From an uncultured Oscillospiraceae bacterium (GTDB taxonomy: Bacteria; Bacillota; Clostridia; Oscillospirales; Oscillospiraceae): a stretch of 26,455 nucleotides of DNA. The stretch's first letter is position 1. Every line of letters begins with the position of its first letter. Shown here piece after piece: positions 13,268-20,573 of this stretch. Made by a program: the position numbers and the translations under genes. The notes beneath the pieces were generated by a model, which worked only from the letters and a program-made list of their open reading frames with translations, did not search any database and had not been told where the DNA came from. The stretch is from NCBI GenBank assembly GCA_934572465.1, contig CAKTLG010000026.1, forward strand, positions 1 through 26,455. Direction: 5' to 3'.

Positions 13268-15919
13268 TTACTTGGCTTCCAGCCAGCTTTTGCCCCAGTG
13301 GGCCTCCGCCGTCAGCGGAACCGAAAGCGGCATCGCGCCCTCCATCTCCTCGGTGAGAAGCTGCGCGACCGTCTCCTTTTCCCCCTCCGGACACTCAACG
13401 ATCAGCTCGTCATGCACCTGCAGAATGAGCCTTGCCCGCAGACCCTCGCTGCGCAGCCGCGCGTCCACGCGCACCATCGCGAGCTTGATCACGTCCGCAG
13501 CCGTGCCCTGGATGGGCATATTGCGCGCCACGCGCTCGCCGAAGGAGCGGGTGTTGAAGTTGCTGGCCGTCAGCTCCGGCAGCGCGCGGCGGCGGTGCAG
13601 CAGCGTCTCGACGTAGCCGCGCTCCTTCGCCTGCTCGACGACCTCGTCCATATAGCGCCGGATGCCGGGGAAGCGCTCAAAATAGGTCTCGATATATTCC
13701 TTTGCCTCGGCCACGCTCACGCCGATGTCCTGCGCGAGCGAAAAGGCCGAGATGCCGTACACGATGCCGAAGTTCACGGCCTTCGCGTGCGAGCGCATCT
13801 GCTTTGTCACCTGATCGGCCGGCACGCCGAAGACCTGTGCGGCCGTGACGGTGTGGATGTCCTCGCCGGTCAAAAACGCCTGCTTCATCGCTTCATCGTC
13901 CGCGATGTGGGCAAGCAGCCGCAGCTCGATCTGGCTGTAGTCCGCGTCGACGAGCACGCAGCCGTCCGCGGGAATGAACATGCGCCGGAACTCGCTGCCG
14001 AGCTGCGTGCGCGTGGGGATGTTCTGCAAGTTCGGCTCGGTCGAGCTCAGCCGGCCCGTCGCCGTAACGGTCATCTGGAAGCTCGTGTGGATGCGCCCGT
14101 CGGGCGCGATGACCTTCAGCAGCCCGTCGCAGTACGTCGAGCGGAACTTCGCGTACTGGCGGTACTGCAAAACCTCTTCCACGATGGGATTTTCCCACCG
14201 CAGCTTTTCGAGCACGTCCGCGTTTGTCGACCAGCCGGTCTTCGTCTTCCTGCCGTGCGGGAGCTGCAATCTCTCAAAGAGCACCTCGCCGAGCTGCTTG
14301 GGGGAGTTGATGTTGAACGGCCCGCCCGCCTCCTCGTAGATGTGCTGCTCGAGCGCTTGGAGCTGCGTCTCCATCTCGCTGCCGAACGCCGCAAGGGCGC
14401 CCGCGTCCACGCGCATGCCCGCGTGCTCCATGCGCGCGAGCACCGCGCACAGCGGCAGCTCAACGTCATAATAGAGCTCGTGCAGCTCGCGCTTTTCAAT
14501 TTCGGGGGCAAAGGTCTCATACAGCGCGCCGGCGGCGCTGGTGTAAATGTGGAACGCCGTCTCGGCCTCGGCTGTGTCGCCGAGCATCGAAAAGGCGTCG
14601 GGGACGAGATGCTTCGGCTCGGCGAGCGTCTGGTGGAAGCAGGCGGCAAAAAGCGACGCAATATCGTATTTGCCCGCCGTCGCGTCGAGCAGATACCCCG
14701 CAAGCGCTGTGTCGAAGACGAAGCCCTCGATGGGAAGACCGTTTTCCAGCAGCGTGCGCTGGAGATCCTTGACGTTGTGGCTGACTTTCCTGATATCGTC
14801 TGAGAACAGCGCGCGCAACAGCGCGTTCCAGTCGCCCTCGTAGCGGCTGAAGTAAAATTCAGCGGAAACGGTGGTATTTTCGCCCGTATCGCAGTCCACG
14901 ATCACGCCCGAAAGGTCGGGCAGCGTTAAGAGCGTCACGTGCTCCGCCTTGCGGAAGAGGGCAAGATATTCCCCAGCCTTTTCCGCGGTGGTCACGGCCT
15001 CGGCGGTCACGGTAAGGTCGGCCGGAGCTTCGGCGGCGGGAACGTCGGCGGGCGGCTTGAGGCCGTATTTTTCGATGAGCTTCGTAAATTCCAGCTTCAT
15101 AAAGAGCGGATAGAGCGCGTCGGACGGCGCTTTGCGCAGATTGTCCTGCGGGGAAAACGCCAGCGGCGCGTCCGTCACGATGGTCGCAAGGCGATAGCTC
15201 TGGCGCGCGCCCTCCTCGCCCTCGGCAAGCTTTTTGATAACGTTGGGCTTTGCCTCGATGTCGGGCAGCAGACGGTAGATCTCGTCGATGCTCTGATACT
15301 TCTGAATGAGAGCCATCGCCGTCTTTTCGCCGATGCCCGCGACACCGGGGATGTTGTCGCTCGCGTCGCCCATGAGCGCCTTGAGATCGACGATGTGCGC
15401 GGGCGCGAAGCCGTAGGCCTCCTGAAAGCTCTCGGGCGTCATATCCTTCGTCGTGGTCTGGCCCATGCGCGTCGAGATGAGCTTGACGGTCGTGTGCCCG
15501 GTCACGAGCTGGAGCGAGTCCTTGTCTCCCGTGGCGACGACGCAGTCCCAGCCCGACGCCTCGCACTTACGCGAGATCGTGCCGATGAGGTCGTCGGCCT
15601 CAAAGCCCGCGAGCTCATAGCGCGGGATGTTCATTGCGTCGAGCACGTCCTTGAGCACGGGGAGCTGCATGGCAAGCTCCTCCGGCATGGCGTGGCGCGT
15701 GGCCTTGTAGCCCTCGTATTCCAAATGCCGGAACGTCGGCTCGCGCCGGTCGAAGGCGACGCACAGCGCCTCGGGCTTTTCCTCGTCGAGCAGGCGCCCG
15801 AGCATCGTCAAAAAGCCGAAGATCGCGTGGGTGAAAAACCCGTCGCGCGTCGTCAGCGGGCGAACGCCGTAATAGGCGCGGTTGACGATGGAGTTGCCGT
15901 CCAGTACCATCAGCTTCAC
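13268..15919 (-). CDS. polA: DNA polymerase I
   Basis: PolA removes RNA primers and fills gaps in replication and repair. The 883-residue protein has the 5'-3' exonuclease domain at about 1-290 (MVLDGNSIVNRAYYG, FEADDLIGT, ATGDKDSLQLV, GDASDNIPGVAGIGEKTA). The central 3'-5' exonuclease-like domain lacks the DxE metal pair and is probably inactive, as in other Bacillota. The polymerase domain has motif A DYSQIELR (Asp660), motif B RSHAKAVNFGIVYG (Lys713) and motif C QVHDE (Asp837). GTG 15919 is the chosen start: AGGAGGG lies 7 nt upstream and the family's N-terminus begins there. An in-frame upstream ATG at 16045 would add an unrelated 42-residue tail across the promoter. It is the first gene of polA-rimI-tsaD. 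Confidence 0.97.
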   Translation of the reverse strand: MKLMVLDGNSIVNRAYYGVRPLTTRDGFFTHAIFGFLTMLGRLLDEEKPEALCVAFDRREPTFRHLEYEGYKATRHAMPEELAMQLPVLKDVLDAMNIPRYELAGFEADDLIGTISRKCEASGWDCVVATGDKDSLQLVTGHTTVKLISTRMGQTTTKDMTPESFQEAYGFAPAHIVDLKALMGDASDNIPGVAGIGEKTAMALIQKYQSIDEIYRLLPDIEAKPNVIKKLAEGEEGARQSYRLATIVTDAPLAFSPQDNLRKAPSDALYPLFMKLEFTKLIEKYGLKPPADVPAAEAPADLTVTAEAVTTAEKAGEYLALFRKAEHVTLLTLPDLSGVIVDCDTGENTTVSAEFYFSRYEGDWNALLRALFSDDIRKVSHNVKDLQRTLLENGLPIEGFVFDTALAGYLLDATAGKYDIASLFAACFHQTLAEPKHLVPDAFSMLGDTAEAETAFHIYTSAAGALYETFAPEIEKRELHELYYDVELPLCAVLARMEHAGMRVDAGALAAFGSEMETQLQALEQHIYEEAGGPFNINSPKQLGEVLFERLQLPHGRKTKTGWSTNADVLEKLRWENPIVEEVLQYRQYAKFRSTYCDGLLKVIAPDGRIHTSFQMTVTATGRLSSTEPNLQNIPTRTQLGSEFRRMFIPADGCVLVDADYSQIELRLLAHIADDEAMKQAFLTGEDIHTVTAAQVFGVPADQVTKQMRSHAKAVNFGIVYGISAFSLAQDIGVSVAEAKEYIETYFERFPGIRRYMDEVVEQAKERGYVETLLHRRRALPELTASNFNTRSFGERVARNMPIQGTAADVIKLAMVRVDARLRSEGLRARLILQVHDELIVECPEGEKETVAQLLTEEMEGAMPLSVPLTAEAHWGKSWLEAK

Positions 15920-15950
15920 GCGGTATCCCTCCTGCAATGCAAAATCTTCC

Positions 15951-15986
15951 TGTATACAGTATACCGCAATGCGCGGCAAAACACAA
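15951..15986 (-). promoter_or_regulatory. Promoter of polA-rimI-tsaD with overlapping palindrome
   Basis: On the minus strand, TTGTGT (15986-15981), a 17-nt spacer and TATACT (15963-15958). The -10 box sits in the 13-bp palindrome GTATACAGTATAC (15952-15964), which could be an operator or simply an AT-rich start region. Confidence 0.47.
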
Positions 15987-16048
15987 CAGCAAGTACGCTC
16001 CGGAGCAGGGGAGAGGGAAAGAAATTGCGGCAAAGCTCGACACAATGC

Positions 16049-16077
16049 TTGCTTTTTTTTGGCAGAACCATTATAAT
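16049..16077 (+). promoter_or_regulatory. Promoter of the purine permease gene
   Basis: TTGCTT (16049-16054), a 17-nt spacer and a perfect TATAAT (16072-16077), with a run of T in the spacer. It is divergent from the polA promoter about 60 bp away. Confidence 0.65.
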
Positions 16078-16084
16078 GATAGTT

Positions 16085-16119
16085 GCAAAATTTGTTTTGC
16101 GTCCTGAAAATCTTTCAGG
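16085..16119 (+). promoter_or_regulatory. Two small hairpins in the permease leader
   Basis: GCAAAA / TTTG / TTTTGC (16085-16100) and CCTGAAA / ATC / TTTCAGG (16103-16119) lie in the leader of about 70 nt. The leader is too short for, and lacks, the conserved core of a purine riboswitch. Function unknown. Confidence 0.4.
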
Positions 16120-16152
16120 AGAACATGTCGAAACATAAGAAAGGGAGAAATT

Positions 16153-17586
16153 ATGGAAAAACTGTTCAAGCTCAAGGCCAACGGTACGACCGTAAGGACG
16201 GAGATCCTTGCCGGTCTTACCACGTTTATGACCATGGCCTACATCATCGCGCTCAACCCCAACCTGCTCACCGGCTTCGCCGTCGGCACCCCGCTGTGGA
16301 ACGGCGTCTTCCTCGCCACCTGCATCGCCTCCGCCATCGGCACGATCTGCATGGCCTTCATGGCCAACAAGCCCTTCGTCATGGCGCCGGGCATGGGCCT
16401 CAACAGCTTCTTTGCCGTCGTCGTGGCGAACATCGCCGTCATCAACGATTGCTCCTATGAGAATGCTTTCCAGGCCGGTCTTGTCATCATTCTCGTCGAG
16501 GGCATCGTCTTCCTGATCCTCACGCTCCTCAAGATCCGTGAGAAGATCGTCGAGGCCATTCCTCTCGGCGTGCGCTACGGCATCGCCCCCGCCATCGGCC
16601 TGATGCTCATGAACATCGGCCTTGGCTCCAACGTCGGCATCTATGCCGAGGGCAACGGCTTCGCCAGCCCCTTCTACATCATGCGCGACTTCTTCGGCGC
16701 GCTGACGCCCAGCATCATCAAGGGCAGCATGGGCGACGTCGGCTACCACACCATGGTGCTCACCGCCGTCACCGCCTTCCTCGGCGTTTTCGTGATGGTC
16801 GTTCTTGCCAAGAAGGGCGTCAAGGCTGCCGTTCTGCTCGGCATGCTCTTCTCCTCCGTCCTCTATTGGATCGGCAGCTTCGCGTTCCTCGGCGTCAATC
16901 CCTTTGCCAGCCTTGCCACCGCGAGCTTTGTCCCGCCCTTCGCCGACATGGTCTCCACCACGCTCTTCAAGTTTGACTTTGCCGGCTTTGTGAACATTGG
17001 CTGGTTCACCGCCATCACGCTGATCATCACCTTCTGCATGATCGATATGTTCGACACCATCGGCACCCTCGTCGGCACGGCCTCCCGCGCCGGCATGGTC
17101 GACGAGGAGGGCAACATGCCCAAGATGAAGGAAGCCCTGCTGTCCGACGCCATCGGCACGGTCGCGGGCGCCTGCACCGGCACCTCCACCGTCACCACGT
17201 TCATCGAGTCCGCCTCCGGCGTGGAGGCCGGCGGCCGCACGGGCCTGACCGCGCTGACCACCGCTGTCCTCTTCCTTGCCTGCATGTTCCTCGCCCCCAT
17301 CGCCGCCGTCATTCCGGGCGCTGCGACCTCCGCGGCCCTCATCTATGTCGGCGTCCTGATGCTTCAGGGCCTCAAGAACGTCAACTTCGACGATATGGAT
17401 CAGATGCTGCCGGTGTCCATCATGCTCATCGGTATGCCGATCTCCGGCTCCATCGGTCACGCCATCGGTCTCGGCCTCATCTCCTACACCTTCGTCAAGG
17501 TCTTCTCCGGCAAGGCCAAGGACGTGAGCGTGCTGACCTACGTGATCTCCGCGCTGTTCCTCGTCAAGTTCTTTGCTGTTGTATAA
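16153..17586 (+). CDS. pbuG: NCS2/AzgA-type purine permease (guanine/hypoxanthine)
   Basis: A 477-residue permease with about 12-14 membrane segments, of the AzgA branch of nucleobase transporters that import hypoxanthine, guanine or adenine with protons. Diagnostic stretches are LAGLTTFMTMAYIIALNP (about 20-37) and MAPGMGLNSFFAVVV (about 77-91). CMIDMFDTIGTLVGTA and GTSTVTTFIESASGVEAGGRTGLTAL carry the conserved Asp/Glu of the binding site. AAGGGAG precedes the ATG. Codons end almost always in C, which suggests strong expression. It is a single gene between its own promoter and a UUCG-loop terminator. The symbol rests on family likeness; which purine it prefers cannot be told. Confidence 0.92.
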   Translation: MEKLFKLKANGTTVRTEILAGLTTFMTMAYIIALNPNLLTGFAVGTPLWNGVFLATCIASAIGTICMAFMANKPFVMAPGMGLNSFFAVVVANIAVINDCSYENAFQAGLVIILVEGIVFLILTLLKIREKIVEAIPLGVRYGIAPAIGLMLMNIGLGSNVGIYAEGNGFASPFYIMRDFFGALTPSIIKGSMGDVGYHTMVLTAVTAFLGVFVMVVLAKKGVKAAVLLGMLFSSVLYWIGSFAFLGVNPFASLATASFVPPFADMVSTTLFKFDFAGFVNIGWFTAITLIITFCMIDMFDTIGTLVGTASRAGMVDEEGNMPKMKEALLSDAIGTVAGACTGTSTVTTFIESASGVEAGGRTGLTALTTAVLFLACMFLAPIAAVIPGAATSAALIYVGVLMLQGLKNVNFDDMDQMLPVSIMLIGMPISGSIGHAIGLGLISYTFVKVFSGKAKDVSVLTYVISALFLVKFFAVV

Positions 17587-17607
17587 GCGATCTCTTATCT
17601 GCATCAG

Positions 17608-17636
17608 GAGAGCGGCTTCGGCCGCTCTCTTTTTTT
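17608..17636 (+). terminator. Intrinsic terminator of the purine permease gene
   Basis: A 9-bp perfect stem GAGAGCGGC / GCCGCTCTC closed by a UUCG tetraloop and followed by seven T. Confidence 0.96.
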
Positions 17637-17647
17637 GCGCGTTCCGG

Positions 17648-17675
17648 TTGACAAAGCGAAAAAAGCTGTTATAAT
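17648..17675 (+). promoter_or_regulatory. Fully consensus promoter of the TetR gene
   Basis: A perfect TTGACA (17648-17653), a 16-nt spacer and a perfect TATAAT (17670-17675), with TGT upstream (extended -10). Such a strong promoter on a regulator gene only makes sense if it is repressed. Confidence 0.9.
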
Positions 17676-17678
17676 AAC

Positions 17679-17702
17679 AACGCTTGTTGCAAAACAAGCG
17701 TT
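17679..17702 (+). promoter_or_regulatory. Perfect 10-bp inverted repeat, probable TetR operator
   Basis: Arms AACGCTTGTT (17679-17688) and AACAAGCGTT (17693-17702) are perfect reverse complements with a 4-nt GCAA spacer. They start 4 nt after the -10 box and cover the transcription start, as expected for autorepression by the TetR protein coded directly downstream. Confidence 0.82.
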
Positions 17703-17730
17703 TTCAATTAAAGAGGAAAAAGGTGATCGT

Positions 17731-18393
17731 ATGCCGCCGAGACCGAAGTTTACCAGAGAAGAAGTGACCGCCGCCGCATATGTGCTGGTGCGCGAGCAGG
17801 GCGCTGGCGCGCTGACCGCCCGCGAGCTCGGCGCGCGGCTGGGCAGCTCCGCGCGCCCCATCTTCACCGTCTTTGCCGACATGGCGGAGCTGAAGGCTGC
17901 CGTCTGCGAGAAGGCGCGCGCCTGCTTTGCCTCCTACATGGCCGTGGCCGAGGATTTCGACCCCGCCTACAAGATGCGCGGGATGCAGTGGGTAAAGTTC
18001 GCGCAGGAGCAGCCGCGGCTCTTTCAGCTTCTGTTCATGCAGGGCGCGGGCGGCGCGCCGGACTTTGACGAGGCCATGCGCGCGAGCGCGTTCGACGCCG
18101 AGCGGGACATCGCCATCATCCAGCGCGACTATCACGCGAGCGCCGAGCAGGCGGGGCACCTGTTCCGTCAGATGTGGATCTACACCTACGGACTGTGCGT
18201 GCTGTGCGCCACGGGCATCTGTTCGTTCACCGAGCAGGAGCTGGCGCAGCGCCTGGGCGAGATCTTCCGCGGCATGATCTATGTTCTCATGAGCGACACC
18301 GTGCTTTTTACGGGGGTGCGTCCGGCGAAGCACGGCTCCGCCGAGAGCGACTTCGTGCGCCGGAACCATCCCGATCTCGGCGGCGCGCGGTGA
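17731..18393 (+). CDS. TetR family transcriptional regulator
   Basis: A 220-residue regulator. The N-terminal DNA-binding domain spans about residues 8-55 (FTREEVTAAAYVLVREQG, then the helix-turn-helix TARELGARLGSSARPIFTVFAD). The ligand domain includes QPRLFQLLFMQG and a Cys-rich helix LCVLCATGICSFTEQE, like the TetR_C_33/WHG group. ATG 17731 is preferred over an in-frame start at 17635: AAAAGGTGA is 4-5 nt upstream, and the longer form would cover the promoter and operator. Autoregulation is likely from the perfect operator. Its target is unclear: the next genes are an XRE regulator and the ABC block, neither of which shows the same palindrome. The inducing ligand is unknown. Confidence 0.92.
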   Translation: MPPRPKFTREEVTAAAYVLVREQGAGALTARELGARLGSSARPIFTVFADMAELKAAVCEKARACFASYMAVAEDFDPAYKMRGMQWVKFAQEQPRLFQLLFMQGAGGAPDFDEAMRASAFDAERDIAIIQRDYHASAEQAGHLFRQMWIYTYGLCVLCATGICSFTEQELAQRLGEIFRGMIYVLMSDTVLFTGVRPAKHGSAESDFVRRNHPDLGGAR

Positions 18394-18420
18394 GCGCGTT
18401 CTGCGCCGAAAACGCCGAGA

Positions 18421-18441
18421 AATGCCGGAAAATCCGGCATT
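18421..18441 (+). other. Hairpin after the TetR gene, without a T-tract
   Basis: AATGCCGGA / AAA / TCCGGCATT is a perfect 9-bp stem 28 nt after the stop. No T-run follows, so it is not a standard terminator. It may protect the mRNA end or be a protein site. Confidence 0.5.
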
Positions 18442-18442
18442 G

Positions 18443-18506
18443 CAACCGCCGGTTGACAGATTTCCTGCCCCGCTTTCTTGCGCGCAACCGGGGAAATCGG
18501 TATGAT
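18443..18506 (+). promoter_or_regulatory. Promoter of the XRE gene with repeated CAACCG half-sites
   Basis: TTGCGC (18478-18483), a 17-nt spacer and TATGAT (18501-18506). CAACCG / C / CGGTTG (18443-18455) is a perfect palindrome, and a second CAACCG (18485-18490) faces CGGTAT (18498-18503) across 7 nt. The second pair lies in the promoter spacer. A TTGACA at 18453 has no good -10 partner. Confidence 0.45.
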
Positions 18507-18562
18507 GCCGCCATCTTCATTTCATGCGCCGTCGGCGCATACCAGACAGGGAGGAACATACC

Positions 18563-19564
18563 ATGATCTTGGCAGACAAAATCATTTCGCTCCGCAAGAA
18601 GGCGGGCTGGTCGCAGGAGGAGCTGGCGAGCCAGCTCGGCGTGACGCGCCAGTCGGTATCCAAGTGGGAGGGCGCGCAGTCCGTGCCCGATATGGATAAG
18701 GTGGTGCAGATGAGCCGCCTTTTCGGCGTAAGCACCGATTATCTTCTGAAGGATGAGCTGGAGGAGGCGGGGATCGCTTCCGTGCCGTCCGACGACCGCG
18801 CGCCGCTGCGCCGCGTGACGATGGAGCAGGCCGCGCGCTACCTTGCGCTGCGGCGCGAGGCCGCGCCGAGGCTGGCGCTGGCAACGTTCCTGTGCGTCGT
18901 TTCGCCCATCTGCCTGCTGATGCTTGCGGCGATGAGCGAGCTGCAGCGCTTCGGCATCTCCGAAAACGCGGCGGCGGGCATCGGCCTGTCCGTGCTGCTG
19001 GCGCTGGTCGCGGCGGGCGTGTCGATCTTTCTTGCGCAGGCGGCGAAGGTGAAGGAATTTGAGTTTCTGGAAAAGGAGCCGTTTGAGACAGAGTACGGCG
19101 TGAGCGGCATGGTGCGCGAGTGCCGCCGCGGCTATCAGGATACCCACACGCGCCGCAGCATCATCGCAACGGTGCTGTGCATCCTTTCGGCGGTGCCGCT
19201 GTTCGTCGTGGGCAGCTTTGACACGGCGGACGTCTGCTATGTGGCGGCGGTCTGCGCGCTGCTGCTGATCGCGGGCGTCGGCGCGGCCATCTTCGTGCTG
19301 ACGGGGACCCTTACCGGCGCGATGGATCAGCTGCTCGAGGAGGGCGACTACACGCGCTGCAGCAAGGCGCGCAGCGGCGTGCGCGGCACGATCAGCGTGA
19401 TCTACTGGCTGGTGGTGACGGCGATCTTCCTCTTTTACACCTTCGGCCCCATGGGCAACGGGCAGGCAAAGTACAGCTGGTTCATCTGGGCCATCGGCGG
19501 CGTTTTATACGCGGCGGTGATGGGCGTGGTATCGCTCCTCCAGCGCGGCAGGAGCGGCAGATAA
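18563..19564 (+). CDS. Membrane-bound XRE family regulator
   Basis: A 333-residue protein with an N-terminal XRE helix-turn-helix (5-62; AGWSQEELASQLGVTRQSVSKWEGAQSVPDMDKV) and a cytosolic linker. Six membrane segments follow at about 104-124, 137-159, 199-219, 225-248, 276-296 and 305-326. Regulators of this build are common in Clostridia beside ABC exporters and are thought to sense membrane or antibiotic stress (family knowledge; ligand unknown). ATG 18563 follows GGGAGGAA by 8 nt; an in-frame start at 18524 would add 13 residues and has no good binding site. The gene runs in the same direction as the ABC block 94 nt downstream, which has its own promoter, so this protein is its likely controller (inference). 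Confidence 0.9.
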   Translation: MILADKIISLRKKAGWSQEELASQLGVTRQSVSKWEGAQSVPDMDKVVQMSRLFGVSTDYLLKDELEEAGIASVPSDDRAPLRRVTMEQAARYLALRREAAPRLALATFLCVVSPICLLMLAAMSELQRFGISENAAAGIGLSVLLALVAAGVSIFLAQAAKVKEFEFLEKEPFETEYGVSGMVRECRRGYQDTHTRRSIIATVLCILSAVPLFVVGSFDTADVCYVAAVCALLLIAGVGAAIFVLTGTLTGAMDQLLEEGDYTRCSKARSGVRGTISVIYWLVVTAIFLFYTFGPMGNGQAKYSWFIWAIGGVLYAAVMGVVSLLQRGRSGR

Positions 19565-19595
19565 AGCAGCCCGCCTGAAAAATCGGAAGACGCAC

Positions 19596-19634
19596 TTGAC
19601 AAAATCAGGAAGTCTGATATTATGATGATATCAT
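19596..19634 (+). promoter_or_regulatory. Strong promoter of the ABC block with operator-like palindromes
   Basis: TTGACA (19596-19601), a 16-nt spacer and TATTAT (19618-19623), preceded by TGA (extended -10). The spacer is filled by an inverted repeat ATCAG / GAAGT / CTGAT (19604-19618). A second perfect palindrome, ATGATATCAT (19625-19634), lies at the transcription start. Confidence 0.83.
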
Positions 19635-19658
19635 AAAGATATGACTGGAAGTGAACGT

Positions 19659-20573
19659 ATGGAACACATCATTGAGATCGAGCATCTCTGCAAGAGCTTT
19701 GGCGAGGTCAGGGCGGTGCAGGACCTGTCCTTTCACGTGCAGCGCGGCGAGCTGTTCGCCTTTCTCGGCGTAAACGGCGCGGGCAAATCCACCACCATCT
19801 CCATCCTCTGCGGGCAGCTCGAGAAGGACGGCGGCAGCGTGAAGGTCTGCGGCGAGGACATTGACAGCGCACTTGCGCATATCTCGAGCAGGCTCGGCGT
19901 GGTATTTCAGTATTCGGCGCTGGACAGCGTGCTCACCGTGCGCGAGAATCTGCGCTCCCGCGCCGCGCTCTACGGCATCACCGGCGAGCGCTTCCGCGCG
20001 CGCCTTGCAGAGCTCTCGGCGCTGCTGGAGCTTGAGCCGCTGCTCGACCGCACGCTCGGCAAGCTCTCCGGCGGCCAGCGCCGCCGCATCGACATTGCCC
20101 GCGCGCTGCTGCACCGGCCGGAGATTCTCATTCTGGATGAGCCGACCACGGGGCTCGACCCGCAGACGCGCCGGCTCCTGTGGGACGTGGTGCAGCGGCT
20201 GCGCCGCGAGGAGGAGCTGACGGTCTTCCTCACCACGCACTACATGGAGGAGGCCGCGGACGCGGACTATGTCATCATCCTCGACAGCGGACGCATCGCG
20301 GCCGAGGGCACGCCGCTGACACTGAAAAACACCTGGACGGGCGATTTTCTCACGCTCTACGGCGTGACGAAGGAGCAGGCGGCGGCGCTGGGCTGCCCCT
20401 GCGAGACGATCCGTGACGCGGTGCGCGTTTCCGTGCCGGACCCCGCCGCGGCGACAAAGCTGATCATGGCGCATCCGGCGCTGTTCACGGACTATGAGCT
20501 GACCAAGGGCAGGATGGACGATGTGTTCCTTGCCGTTACGGGCAAAAAGCTGACGGGAGGTGCCGAAAAATGA
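19659..20573 (+). CDS. ABC-2 exporter ATPase (DrrA/NodI type)
   Basis: A 304-residue ATP-binding subunit. Walker A is GVNGAGKSTT (37-46), the Q-loop lies in VVFQYSALD (81-89), the signature is LSGGQRRR (136-143), Walker B ILILDEP (156-162), and the switch His is in LTTHYMEEA. The extension after about 225 is the usual DrrA-type C-terminal domain. ATG 19659 is chosen over ATG 19641 because GGAAGTGA lies between them at the right distance and the family begins at EIEHL. Its permease overlaps the stop by 4 nt. It is the first gene of a four-gene block behind a strong promoter. The exported compound, perhaps a drug or peptide, is not evident. Confidence 0.94.
   Translation: MEHIIEIEHLCKSFGEVRAVQDLSFHVQRGELFAFLGVNGAGKSTTISILCGQLEKDGGSVKVCGEDIDSALAHISSRLGVVFQYSALDSVLTVRENLRSRAALYGITGERFRARLAELSALLELEPLLDRTLGKLSGGQRRRIDIARALLHRPEILILDEPTTGLDPQTRRLLWDVVQRLRREEELTVFLTTHYMEEAADADYVIILDSGRIAAEGTPLTLKNTWTGDFLTLYGVTKEQAAALGCPCETIRDAVRVSVPDPAAATKLIMAHPALFTDYELTKGRMDDVFLAVTGKKLTGGAEK

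Noticed and set aside
12623..14803. Very long open frame (726 codons) antisense to rimI and polA, and similar long antisense frames at 2733-3722, 6842-8725, 14939-16138 and 15916-17697
   Set aside because: High GC with G/C in third positions removes stop codons from the opposite strand. The products are Arg/Ala/Asp/His-rich and low in complexity, match no family, and the coding strand carries a clear conserved gene in each case.
15920..16045. N-terminal extension of polA
   Set aside because: It would cover the promoter, and the family's N-terminus starts at the GTG behind AGGAGGG.
16078..16152. Guanine riboswitch upstream of the purine permease
   Set aside because: The leader is too short and lacks the conserved loop and junction sequences.
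16125..16460. Alternative start ATG 16125 with AGGAG upstream in the permease leader
   Set aside because: It opens a frame overlapping the permease with a basic, low-complexity product; the real permease start has its own binding site and matches its family.
18453..18481. Promoter from TTGACA at 18453
   Set aside because: At 16-18 nt downstream the sequence is C-rich with no -10-like hexamer; TTGCGC / TATGAT further down fits better.
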